64,000 nt of DNA. Origin: Tetrahymena elliotti 4EA (taxonomy: Eukaryota > Ciliophora > Oligohymenophorea > Hymenostomatida > Tetrahymenidae). Location: assembly GCA_000231825.2 (NCBI GenBank), contig JH720350.1, positions 490,760-554,759 of the forward strand, given 5' to 3'. The position numbers and the translations under genes are program-made. Positions within the stretch are counted from its first letter, which is position 1. Each line of letters opens with the position of its first letter. Below, one piece after another: positions 24,980 to 37,200 of this stretch. The notes beneath the pieces were generated by a model, which had not been told where the DNA came from, searched no databases, and was given only the letters and a program-made list of their open reading frames with translations.

Positions 24980-27900
24980 TATAATTAATATTAAATAAAA
25001 TATGAAAGAAAAAAAACATAAAAAGATGTTGTTATTAGACTACATCTTATAATTAAAACATGTTTTTTTATTGAATTCAAATGATTAAATTAAAATATGT
25101 TGTATTGTTAATATTGACAAGTTAATTATACTTTCTTCATAAATTACAAAAACAACAAATAATTATAAATAGTTAGTTTTTTACTCTCTTTTAAAATTGA
25201 ATTAATCTAAAATTAGTTATATTCTTTTGATGATAACTTTTATTTTGTTGAAAAAATAAATCAAAAGTCTCTTCTCAAATTTAGATTATAAAATCTAGAA
25301 ATCTTTTTTTAGAGAAATTAATTGTAGCAGAAGTATATTTATCATGAATTATTATTGAAAGATACTTTTATAATTTGATTTGTTAAATAGGAAAATAAGA
25401 AAAAAAATAATTAACAAGTATTTCTGAATCTAATTTTTTGGTATTTAGAAATTTTTTAATATTCTGTGTTTGATTGAATTTACTGATCAACTTTCAAATA
25501 AAAACAGCTTACTCTTCATTGTTTTAGGAAAAGATATATCTAATAGCCAATAAATAGAATTGTTAAATGTAACACTAAAAAAGAAAATAGGAAATGACAC
25601 TTATTTCTTTTAATTAATCCTATTAGAAAATGTAAATTTCTAAAAATATAAAAAAGATCAATTATTTTTTATTTTTGTTTGGAAAAAATACATTAAAAAA
25701 CAATATTTATTGTATTATCATTTCATGTTTACATTTTATAGATATAAGTAATATTCATTCAATAAGCTTGAAATTAATTATAGGGTCTGTATTATAATGG
25801 ATAACAATTTTCAATAGATATTTACTTTCAATCAATATGAGTAAATTTATGATTTTTGAGTTAAAACTTTAATTAACATCTGAAAAATATGTGGTATTTA
25901 GTTTCTTATTTGTTTTTTTAATTTTATTGATCTTAGATTGCATAAAAATTAGAAAAGGTGGTGTAATATTAATTGATAGAAAAATAACTAGGTTGAAGTA
26001 ACAAAGATCAAACTACTAATCTTTTTCAAAAATTAATTTGTAAACAATCTTTAAAATTGATAAATTTTTTAATGATCTCACTCCTTCTAAATTCTGCAAT
26101 ATTAATTCAGTCATCTGCCTGGTGATAAAAGGAACTACACTTTAATTAATTTAATTTACATTAATTTTCTTTTTTGATGAAACATTATTTTTTTAAAAAA
26201 ATACTTTCTAAAAGAAGTTATAAATTATGTGGTTTTTTCCTTTGAAGCATCATCTACTTTAAATCTTTTGAGCTTTAGAAAAACATTACATCTAAAAGTC
26301 AAGCTATAAAAAAGACATCAAAGAGTTATTAAAAATAATAGAAAAGATTGTTTATATTAAAGTATTTATCAAGAATTCTATATTTTTAAACATGTTTATA
26401 TTCTTTTAAAATATTGTAAATTTCTAATTCTAAAAATAAATTACAAAAAGATGATCGCCAAAATGAAATTTCAAATTCAATTTATTGAAACAAAATTTGA
26501 AAAATTTAAAGATAAAGAAGATTATTTATTATTAGAACATTTCAATATTTTTTTTATCCTTACAATAATAATTCAAAAGGGAGAATTTTTTTAATTTCAT
26601 AAAAAAGGTGTAAAATTGATTTAGAGAAAAATTAGAATTATTACACTCTTTTCATAATTAGTTTTCTTAAGCGATTTTCCAAAATTGATTGCATGTAAGC
26701 TGATATAAAAATGCAAGATAAATTTAAAAAGCAAAATTAACTTCAAATTAATGCTACTAAAATAGAGTAAATATAAAAAATCATTTTCATCATAAAAAAT
26801 TGATTATTTTCAAAAAATAATAAAAAATAAAAGAACCTTTTTACATTGTATTTTGGCAATACTACTTTAAAAATAGCTCTACTTAAACCCTTTGCATATT
26901 GATTATAATAGTCTTGATTACTGTGATGCTTTTGTAGCTGTTCAATAGAATTAAAGTTAAGGAACAAATTTGGTTGAAGATTTTTAACAGAAATCAAATT
27001 TTCAAACTAACAAATAAATAAATTAATTAAGTTTTTATTTACTTTTGAAATTAGATGTAATGTGATCTTTTATTTGCTTATCTTTAGTTTTTTACTTTAA
27101 TTAAAAATTTTCCATTTATTTTTCTCATTTTCGAAGCATATATTTTTTATTCTTTTATTTTATAGGATTTACTTTGCAAAAAAATTAATAGAGCTAATAT
27201 TTTCAAATTTTTTTAAGGAAAACATAGTTTAATTTCTCTAAATCTGGTGTATATTAAAATCTTTTTATTCGTTTTGTGAATTACTTTATTTTTCAGTTTG
27301 TAAACTAATTGGCTTGTGTTTTGAATAATTTTGCTTTTAACAAGTAAAGATTTATGTGAATGCTAAATTAAAAAATTTGTTTATTTATAACAAAAGATAA
27401 GCTTATCGATAATTTATTTATCTAAAATCTTTTTAAATTAGGCAAGATATGGAACTTTACTAAAAAAACTAAAATCAATCAAGAGATTTTTTAATTAAAA
27501 AGTTTGGAAAAATTGTAATCAAACAATATTTTTACCTGTTTGAAAAAAACTGGATTGAGAAAAATTCAGATAATAATAGGAAGACAACTTTAATTATTTA
27601 GAAAATCAAAATTATTTCAAAAAGATAAAATAAAATTAATCTACAAGTATTTTATTTTAAATAATATCTTAAGTTGTAATCATTACTTTAAACTTCTTCT
27701 ATGAATATTTTTTAAAATTCTACACATCTATCTATAACTGTAGGCAAAAAAAAATATTCTAATTCTTTTTTGAATAATTAAAGATAATTCATAAATAATA
27801 AAGTTGATTACCTCAAATTCCTTTTTTATTTAATAAGAATACTTGAGATAATAGATAATCTTTTTCACTGTGGCTATTTCATAGATAAAGATAAATAGAA

Positions 27901-28379
27901 TCATTAATAACCTTACATTTAGAAATCACTAAATACGTGTTATTTAAACTCATAAAATTTCTATTCTTTCTAAAAATTGATCTTAAAATATTAGCAAATG
28001 ATTTTGAATAATATCACCAACAACTATAAATGTTTAGTTAGATTTATTAATGTAAGAAGTTTATGTGTTCTTCTTTTAAATATCTTTTTGTAATTTAACA
28101 AATTATAACAGTGGTTTATGTCTGTCATATATGAACTAAGAATTCAGAAAAATAGAAAAAATTTGCATCAAAAACAGAACAGAATAACAATAAAAATTAA
28201 ATAAATCAGAAAATATATCTCAAATTAATTAATAAATTTAGAGACTAATAGTAAATTATTAAAAAAAGAGAAAAATTACTTTGTTTTAAATACTTTCTAA
28301 AACTTAACTTGTTTATTAAAGTTAAAAATTGTGTTAAATTTAAAAGAATAATTAGAATCAAAAAAGTAAATAACAAAAA
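24980..28379. other. Long intergenic region
   Basis: About 3.4 kb of A/T-rich DNA. Apart from a doubtful minus-strand 84-codon frame at 26743-26997 I see no exon-like segments, RNA genes or repeats of defined structure. This is the longest gene-poor stretch of the window. Confidence 0.45.
26743..26997 (-). other. Possible small ORF or gene relic
   Basis: An 84-codon frame from ATG 26997 to TGA 26743. The first half is gene-like (SNQDYYNQYAKGLSRAIF), the second is hydrophobic and Phe-rich, as random A/T DNA often reads. No family recognised and no splice-linked exons found; likely a relic or chance. Confidence 0.2.
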
Positions 28380-29615
28380 ATGAGATAAATAGCTTCTTCA
28401 ATTTCAAATTTCTTTTCTATGAAAATAGGATATCGGTTGATGTGGGTATTTGCAATCATTAACTGCACAATATCATTAGCTTTTTGTGCTTACTAATTTA
28501 GATTGTTTTATTTAATGTTTAAGTCTTATGCTGATATATTTCCAAATGAAGACTATCTCCCTTATTCTGATTAATATACCATGAGATACTAATAATGCTA
28601 AGCAAATGAATATGCATGCTAAAATAGTAATAATTCTTTTGCCATGTGTGCTTTTTCTCTTAAAAATTGCCCAGACACTAAACCATTCTTAAGTATTTAT
28701 GATAATATCAAGATATACAAAACAAAATATGAAAATGTTAAAGGATTTTAAATTTATTACAGAGGAGACTACCTTTCTAATTTGATAAACTTATTCTCAT
28801 AAAATATGAACTTGGAAATATTTAATTCAACAATAACAAGCGATGTAGATCATTACCTGAAAAAAATTAACTATCAAGTAATTGAAAAATACGAAAATGC
28901 TACCATAATATAATTTGTTTATTATTATAATCAAACTACAGCTGAAATTGAGAATGATTTTAAGGAAGCAACATTTTATCCTTTCCTTTTTAAGTCTATT
29001 GATATGTTTATAGGGATGTTATAATATTTATTATGGGGATTCACAGCTTTTTTGACATGTTCAAGTTGTTCCTTTCCTAATTATATTTACTCCGAGTTAA
29101 GATACCTAAATAATCTTGAAAGGATTTTTCTATTGGTAATGGTAAAATCTAGTCGTAATTGTTATCTTTTCTTATGGATGGTACCTTTTTTTTTAGCTAC
29201 TCTATTGTTACCTTTCATGAAATTAGGATCACTATTGTGTAATACTTATGTGAATCTTTTTTAGTATGATAATGCAAATGATTTATCGAAATAACTCTCA
29301 GAAAGTCTATTAGATATTTTGAAGAACTTAAATTTAGAAGAAACATACAAATAAGAACTTATAGATGATATAATTAATTAACAAGAAAAACTTGATCAAC
29401 TATTTTATAGAAATTTTATTGGTAGAGTAATTTTTGCTGTATCTTTCATCTACACATTTATCATGAGTTTATCTGCTACCTTGAATATCTTCATTCTTAT
29501 TTATTAAATTTATTCAAGAAGATGTATTCTCTCTTACAGGAAAATATAAAATGATTATATTCCATTCTATCTGCATTAAATGAGAGAAGATGTATACCCT
29601 GAAAATTATTAATGA
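28380..29615 (+). CDS. Multipass membrane protein, function unknown
   Basis: Single exon, 411 aa, ATG 28380 (preceded by a run of A) to TGA 29613. I do not recognise the family. Hydrophobic segments lie at about 18-40 (LMWVFAIINCTISLAFCAYQF), 210-232 (MFIGMLQYLLWGFTAFLTC), 262-286 (YLFLWMVPFFLATLLLPFM) and 351-377 (VIFAVSFIYTFIMSLSATL). The region between helices 1 and 2 (about 45-205) has several Cys (YACQN, MCAFSL, NCPD) and candidate N-glycosylation sites (NNS, NAT, NQT), suggesting a luminal or extracellular domain. A CSSC pair sits at the end of helix 2. The C-terminus is basic and aromatic. It lies among other four-helix genes but shows no obvious sequence relation to them. Confidence 0.8.
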
Positions 29616-30039
29616 TGATACAATCATAAAATATTCATAAAAAAAGTAAAACTAAATAAAAATAAAATTCTAATTTATTAACTCATTTTCATTGACTTTC
29701 TATTTAGTTAGTAATAAAAATTAAATTATTTACTTCTATTAAAATGTATGTCTTGATACTGTTTTATAGACCTAGCTTTAAAGTTTTTTAAATTATTTAG
29801 TTTTTTTATGAATATTCAAAGATAAGTTTAACATGTTAAAGTAATAATTTCAATTTTTACTATTTTAAAATATGTTTTAAAAATATTATTTTCTTACTTT
29901 AGATAAAATATTCATTAATCTTATAAATAGACGGTAGTGCTTCTTAAGATTTACTTTAACCCCAGACCTATCTTTTAAAGTATTTTTTATGTCCTTAAAT
30001 AAAGTCATTTTTTAATAAAATTCAAAAATTCTTACTTTA

Positions 30040-30490
30040 AAACGAAGTTTAAATGGTTAATTTTTTTGCTGATTATAATCCAAAAAATGTTTTATCAGGA
30101 AGAGTACTTCTTTCTTATTTGACATGAAACTCTAAAATTATTCTTTCTTTACAGTATAGATTAAATAGCAATTTAAAATGTATTCATGTGCATTTAGCAT
30201 ATAAAAAAGTAAAATCATTTTAAGAGACTACCAAATATTAAAATACTTTCATTTATATAAATGCTTTAAGTATTTTGAATATTTCTAGATTGAACACAAC
30301 AACCTTATTTTACTTGATGTGAATTAGCTTATTCTATTTTTAATCAGCACTTTATCTGTTTTATTTTTGATTATGTAATTTACAAATCATTTTCATTATT
30401 TTTCATGTATGCAAATTTACTTAAGTTATGTTAGTAAATATTTAAAAATACTATTTTTAGAAGAGGTATTACAGTAAATAGTTATATCTA
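30040..30490. repeat. Dispersed repeat, copy B
   Basis: The partner of 23341-23890. It keeps the order of shared blocks (ttttatcaggaagagtacttc; tattttgaatatttctaga; tagaagaggtattaca), separated by diverged A/T sequence. It is old and decayed, without open frames. Confidence 0.5.
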
Positions 30491-30590
30491 ATTTCTTTTT
30501 ATTTCTCGCAAGCTAAATTCTATTTAATTAAAGTTGCAAAATTAGATGTGTATAACTGTAAACTGTATAACTGTATGTAGCCGAACAGGC

Positions 30591-30606
30591 AGTACCCTAG
30601 GGTACT
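30591..30606. repeat. Perfect 16-bp palindrome
   Basis: AGTACCCTAGGGTACT is a perfect inverted repeat with no spacer. It is markedly richer in G/C than its surroundings, and is preceded by a near-direct repeat of gtataactgta (about 30550-30575) and followed by an (AT)n run. Function unknown. Confidence 0.8.
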
Positions 30607-31233
30607 ATACATATATATATATATATTTATTTATTTTATTGCTGGTTATGTATGTAATTTGCAAATATCTTGTCAAATATTATGGAACAAACCTAACCTA
30701 ATATTAAAAAAAAATAAATAACCTTATGGAATTTTGCAATAATTTTAATATCTAATTTAAAAATAATTTTGATAATATTATGAAAATATTTTTTATAAAA
30801 CTTAAAAGTCTAGATTAAATATAAAATGTTTATCAATATATAACTTTTAGAATACTCGCAAGATGTCTATCTCCTTAATTTATCAAAGTATATTTTACTG
30901 ATTAAATTGGATAAAAGTAAATAATATGTATTAACCTAAATTTATTAAGAATTTTTTTTGGCTTTACCTTGTTTGTTTGATAGGACAGAAGAGATAAAAA
31001 ATTTCAATTTTTGTGTGATATTTGTACATTTATTTTTTTAATATCTGAAAGAGGAATGGAATCAACCATAAATCTTTTATACAAATATTTGGTGGAGATC
31101 AATACTGACATATGAGATGAGCTTAATTTCTAAAATAAAGATTTTTTAATTAATTTGCTTTTTTAAAATTTTATATCTTAGAAAAGAAATAATTAAATCA
31201 AATAAAATAAGTATAAATAGGAGGATCAATAAG

Positions 31234-32267
31234 ATGGACAATAATTAGCTAATTTAGAGGTAGTAGAATATTTAAGTTACCCTCTAATAATAGTCAAAAC
31301 AATTAATCTTTATGTTTTATGGTCTCACCACTATTATCTTAGTAACTGCAATTCTTTGTATCGTTTCTTCAGCTTAACTAAATAGAGATTATTTTTTCTA
31401 GCCAATTCAAGTAATGCAAATAATAGATGCTAGCGCTATTCTGGTTTTTGTTGTTTTATCTCTAATTTTTTTCCTTAAAATAAATACCAATACTACTAAA
31501 TTTATGATTACTGGATATCTTATTTTTATAGCCCTTATGATTGCATTTTCACTAGCTGGAGTCAGTATGATTATTTCTATACCTTACTAATATTGTGGTA
31601 ATTTAATATTTAAATACAAATTCATTTTAAATTTTTACTTTTATTATAACAATTTCACTCAATATGAAAATTATAATTTATCATAGGAACCTTTATCAAT
31701 CATGACGGAATTTATGATGGGGCTTTTATTATTGGGGCATTTTATACCTCAACATATTATCTTTCTTGCTATGGTCTTTAAGATCTTAATACAGATTAAA
31801 CAACAACTATTACAGCTTATGCTAAAAGAGTATTAATAACCGATTGTGGAGCTAATAACTATTCATGTTAAGATTTTTCTTCATTAGTAGTAAAAAGTTG
31901 GTCAGATGAATTCGGAACATAAATAGCTGCATGTGTCCTTGCAACAATTTGTAGTTTTCTATACGTAATAGTAATTATTAAAATTAGAATTAGAATAAGA
32001 AATATATAGTAAAACATTGCCTAAAATCTAGCTATTCTAACTGCTGCATAATCAAATTAGAATTTAGCTGTAAACTAATATTACTATGATCCAATTAACT
32101 AAGTTTAACCATAATATCCTTAAAATTTTGCCCAAAATCCAATCGTTTATTAGTAACCATAATAATTCTAAGGGTAATATCAACCTATTAATCCTGGCTA
32201 TCCTCCTGCTCCATAAAATTAATACATGTATTAATAACAACAATAGTAACAACAACCATACATTTGA
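31234..32267 (+). CDS. Four-helix (tetraspanin-like) membrane protein with Q/P-rich tail
   Basis: Two exons, 31234-31597 and 31687-32267, joined across an 89-nt intron in phase 1, giving 314 aa. Helices: about 23-46 (LIFMFYGLTTIILVTAILCIV), 66-86 (IIDASAILVFVVLSLIFFL), 95-117 (FMITGYLIFIALMIAFSLAG) and about 205-230 (IAACVLATICSFLYVIVIIK). The large loop between helices 3 and 4 carries Cys at QYCG, LSCYG, TDCG and YSCQD, a plausible disulfide set. The cytoplasmic tail is rich in Gln, Asn, Pro and Tyr (QPINPGYPPAPQ) and ends in poly-Gln written mainly with TAA, TAG and CAA. The topology suggests a tetraspanin or related four-helix scaffold; no diagnostic motif fixes the family. Standard-code frames on both strands near 32.1-32.3 kb are shadows of the tail. 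Confidence 0.75.
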
Positions 32268-32643
32268 AAAGAAGTTTATCTAATTGGTAAATAAACCTTC
32301 CATAATAAAAAAGTTAAAGTCATTTATTATTTTTGTATATATACGTACCATTCATTGCATTTATGTAATAAATTTTTAATATTATCAATTTTCTTAGAAA
32401 TTATTTTTTTGGATATATCAAATTTTTTTGTAACCTTATCCAAATATTTGGAGTAACAAATAAGATAGCAATATAAATTCAGAATATTGGAAAAATATAT
32501 TAGTAATAATCAAATATTGATTAATCAAGTATTTTTTAATAAACTTTTTCTGTAAATACAAGCAACATTTCAATTTAATTGATTATTTTTGATTTATTTT
32601 TTTAAAAGAAGAAGACCAAAAAGTTAACTTTATAACAAATTCG
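32268..32643. other. Short intergenic spacer
   Basis: A/T-rich promoter-sized gap between two plus-strand genes; no motif recognised. Confidence 0.5.
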
Positions 32644-33108
32644 ATGTCTATAGCCACATTAGCACATATTAAAAAAAAGGTTATCTCTTTTTAGAAAAAA
32701 GAAGAAGCAGTTTTACAAATAAAATTTAATGATGTATACGATATCTCATGTAGTGATGTTAGCTAAATAAGACAATTTAAGATTTGTAGTACAATAGATG
32801 ACTCAAAATAAATACTGTAAGGAGAGGCCTTAAACTAACATGTTAGCAATGAAACTAAATTTTACACATTAAAATATAAAGTTATATCTGAAGCTGTTAA
32901 TAATCCATCAAGTAAAACAAAATTTTATGAATTTGAAATAAATGTAAAATAGTTGTTCGAATACTGCTAAAACGAATAGACAAGTTAATATTTAAAAAGA
33001 GATTAAATTGCGTTCTACGAATAAAAAGCAAATCCTCAAGGCTTTATTGATATAACTGTGTATTTTTATGTACAAGGCAAATATGACAAGAACAATAAGC
33101 AGAAATGA
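32644..33108 (+). CDS. Small soluble protein, unknown function
   Basis: One exon, 154 aa, ATG 32644 to TGA 33106, with about a dozen TAA/TAG Gln codons. No signal peptide, membrane helix or known motif. The sequence alternates beta-like stretches (AVLQIKFNDVYDISC, TKFYTLKYKVISEA, KFYEFEINVKQLFEY, FIDITVYFYVQGKYD), suggesting a small beta-rich fold, and ends in a basic NNKQK tail. Codon use and the length of the open frame in A/T-rich DNA support a real gene. I do not recognise its family. Confidence 0.65.
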
Positions 33109-34213
33109 TCTTTTAAAAACTCTTAATCTTTTAAAATAATATAAATAAGAATAAATTACGAGATAAATATTTCTCATAAAATAAATGTACTAAAGTAAAG
33201 ATTGATTGATTTCACAAACATAATTACTTACTAATATACTTAATAAAGATTTTACTTATAAATAAAAAAATTATAAATAAATAATATATATTTTAGTTAA
33301 TCAATTTATTGCTTTGTAATCCAAAAATGTATTTTCTTACTAAAAAGTTAATAATAAAATAAATTAATTTATAGTTAATTGGTTGATGGTTGACAAATAA
33401 GTATTTATTTGGTTAGCATCTGTAAAAATCTAAAAAGTCAAAAATAAAATATATTTTTATTTAATTTATGGTGCTTTGCAGATTTTTCCAGAAAAAATAA
33501 TATTTTATCACTTTTCTAAACTAAATTAATTTTACTTTTAATTTGAGAGAAAAGGGAGAAGAAAAGTATCTAAAAATAAAAAAGTTTATATATTCTCATA
33601 AAAAATTGACAGGGAACCAAATTGAACCTTTCTTGATCAAAAATAAAAATAAATTAAAACAATTTTAATTAATCTTAAGAGTAGATAGGTTCAAAAATAC
33701 TCATTTCGTTGCTTTAGTAAACTAAATTAATTTTATTGAATCATACATATAATTTAATAAAATAGTTTATCATTTAAATAAAAAATAATTAGAAACAAAC
33801 AAAACCTTGATTTCATTAATCTCTGATAATCTTTATTAAAATTAATCAAAAATGAAAAAATAATTTTTATTAAATATAACTTGCATGAAAAATTTATCTA
33901 ATTGTTACAAAGGAAATCAAAATACAACCATTAAATTGTAATATTAATAAATTAGTAGTTTATTTAGTAAAATTCATTATTTCGTGGAATTGAAAGTCTT
34001 TTTTCTAAAGTAAAGCACACTAAAATTTAAAAAGCATTCATTTGGATGGAAATATTTGATTAAATTAACAAATCTTAATATACATAATTAATAGAGAAGT
34101 AGGAAGTAAATATTTTAACAGGAAATAATTTATGTTCTTTGAATTATTTATTTTAATTAATTGATTCATCTCTTTATTTTGGTGGAAAAATTCTTTTTAT
34201 TTACAAAATTCAA
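33109..34213. other. Intergenic between convergent genes
   Basis: A/T-rich spacer between the 3' ends of the small unknown gene and the leucine-rich-repeat gene. No further feature seen. Confidence 0.5.
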
Positions 34214-37200
34214 TCAATTTTTGTTAAGTTTTAGAGTCTTTTTTAGTAATTCAGTAACTTTTTATAATCCAGCAGGTTTTGATCCATCTTCTTGATATTA
34301 ACTTGCTTTATTAACATTACTCTTTATTCTTAGTGGAGCTGTTGTTGTTTCATTTATTTCTTTTTAATCAAATATTGATAATTCATGTAATTCAAATTAA
34401 TCACTCTTTTCTGGTGGTAAGGCTTCATAAAATATAAGTCTTATCAGATTCTCAATCTTTTTATGAAGGGGTTACTATTGTCTATCTTCCCAACTCATTT
34501 CTTACTCTTTTGAGCCCTCACTGTAAACCTTTTTATATTAAATATTTTAACAAAATTAAAATTTTTTTTTTCTTTTTGAAACATTATTTACATTTTTCTT
34601 TTTGTATGGAGCTAAAGAAAATTTCTCTGCTGCTCTTGCTATGGCCTCTAAATATTCAATAAAGTGAAGCTGTAAAATTCTCTCATCATATACTTCATCA
34701 GTTTATGTTTAGACTGAGAAATTAAAAGCTATGTTAATGTGTCTCTCATTAGCATGCTCATCTGAGAGTATACTAGTATCTGTAAACATTTTCTTAAATT
34801 CAAAGAGGTTGAGATATTTAGATGTTGGTAAAGAAGTACGTATTGTATTTTCATAATTTTCAAAAATACTCATCAGTATTTACATGTAATATTTGTAGCA
34901 GAAATCACACTCCTAGTTCCAATATCTTTCATCTCTCCAAAGATTAGGATTCTCTACTTCTGCAATTACTTTTAAGAATCCATCATTAAGTAAATGAGTA
35001 ACCGCCTCAGAATATGTAGTGCAGTCACCATTTATCATGTATTTTTCTTCTGCTATCCTAATAATACCCTCAAAAAATTCATGACGAACCATACCTCTTT
35101 CAGGTATTAAACTACGAGCCTTTTTTTATTGGGTTTTACTTGATATGAATTTAATTTCTAAATCAGCTAACTTAAGAGTTTTATTATCAACCAATCCCGA
35201 TTTAGTAAATATTTCTGTGAAAAGAAGCTTAGAAATAGCCCAAATATCACCTATTGGGCTAAAAGAAGAGTAGTATTTGTAAAGAGCTTTGATTCCTTCA
35301 TAATGAGGTTTCATTAATTCCTATTATTATTTTTATTGAATTTTTAATTCTTTAAAAAATGAAATAATTAATTGTTAATTTTACAAATAGTTTATTTCTG
35401 TCATTTGTATCTTTAACAAATCTAGGTATCTTTGAGTTGTTCCAATCAGCATCCATTGCTTTCTCTAATATTATTTGATTATCTACCTAATATTTTCCAA
35501 AAACTGATGTTTCTTTTGTCCATTTTTTTTTAGGTTTTGGCTTTTCTAAGGGATAAAAAATTTCCTCTCTAGGTTAGATAGTTATATGGATTGGTTCTCC
35601 ATATTTAGAAAATAAACACTGCTCAAATTTACTTATACTCTTTATATTTAAGAATTTTATAGTTATATCTCTCTTTGCTTCAGATCCAAAAGCAATATCC
35701 TATTTAAAAAATGGAAATAATTTTAAAAATAGAAATCATTTTTATTCTAAATTATTTTTTTCATTCAAAAAGAAATTTTATTTTGGAAAAATGTAATGGA
35801 ATCTCATCAGTAAGAAATAATAATTTCAAATTAGCTTGAAAAAATGCTATTTTGCAAAAAAATAAATGGAATTCAATTCGAAGGAATTTAAAAAACTATT
35901 AAAAGGTTTTAATTATTTTTGCAAAAAATAAATGAAATTTAATTAGAAAGAAATAATCATTTATTCAAGGGCTTTTTTACTTTTAAAAATGGATTTTTAT
36001 TTTTGACACATGGCTAGTCTTTTGCATGAGTATCACCATCTGGAGTAGAGAAAAAATATAAAAGTGATTTGGTAGGAGGACACATAATTTTTACAACAAA
36101 GTTTCCATTTTCTTCTTTAGTCATTGGTATAGGTTTAAAATTATTAAAATTAAACAAAATGAAAATTGGTCCTTCATATGACATTCCAGATTCTCCTGAT
36201 TTCCACTATTTTTGAATAATTTAACATGAGTTATATATGCCTTTTAAGTAATTTATTTTACAACAAAACTATGTTCTGACCATCCTTAGCAAATCCAGCA
36301 AATATTCTATTTAGCAGAGTCACTAATATAATCGGATTTTCTATTTTAATTGTATGTAAGAGGAATCAATCCATTAATTCTTTAGTGATTAGTAGCATAA
36401 CTTTGAATGGAACTCAAAGATATAATTTATTTTTACAAGCTTTCCTTATGATCTAAAATTTACTTTAAATTTTCTTGCTAAACTAAATTAGTAATGAGAT
36501 CTTGATCACTTTGAACTATATTTAAAAATCCAAACTCATCCACATATGAGAATTTACTATCAATATGAAACCCATAAATTGTCTTGTTTTAATTAATTCC
36601 CTCTTAGATAATTTAAATTTGATTCTTAGTCCATCTGTTATTACTTAAATCAATATGAATTAAATCGCTCTCACCTTATGCAAACAATATTTAAAATGCC
36701 CTTGCGCAATTTTCTCCGTTTTATAGTCCAAGTGAATTATTACTTAAATCCAAGACTCTAATACTGGAATTATCAAATAAAGCCTTAGCAATTTTTTCAC
36801 CTGAAATACCTGTTAATCTATTCCAATGTAAATAAAGCTCAGTTAAAGGACACCTTAATATATTATTCATTTAAAAATTAATCAAAATCCAAATAATCTT
36901 TACTAATTTGAATAAATGTAGAAATGCTTTAAATAATAATTAATAAATGCTTTGAATGTAAAATAATATTGGTATTCCAAAAAAATAAGGTTGTAAATAA
37001 GTTAGCCTTTTTAATTTGTAAATAAGTTAGCCTTTTTAATTTGTAAATAAGTTAGCCTTTTTAATTTGTTTAATTAAAATGAAGGTAGATTTTTTTTGTG
37101 AAGTATCAATGTTACCTTGTTGAAATACAGTTAGCTAAAGCAGAGCTACATTCGTCAGTTAATCTGTTATTAGATAGGTCTAGAATATGTAGTTTTTTTA

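Larger units (their letters stand above)
29616..31233. other. Intergenic with repeat copy and palindrome
   Basis: Non-coding A/T-rich spacer holding the second copy of the dispersed repeat (about 30040-30490), a short GC-richer palindrome (30591-30606) and an AT dinucleotide run (about 30607-30626). No gene supported. Confidence 0.55.

Noticed and set aside
30591..30606. Chromosome-breakage or telomere-addition site
   Set aside because: The palindrome does not match the 15-bp Tetrahymena breakage sequence as I know it, and no G4T2/C4A2 telomeric repeats are present.
36994..37068. CRISPR-like array
   Set aside because: The repeat units are contiguous with no spacers, inside a eukaryotic intron; it is a simple tandem repeat.
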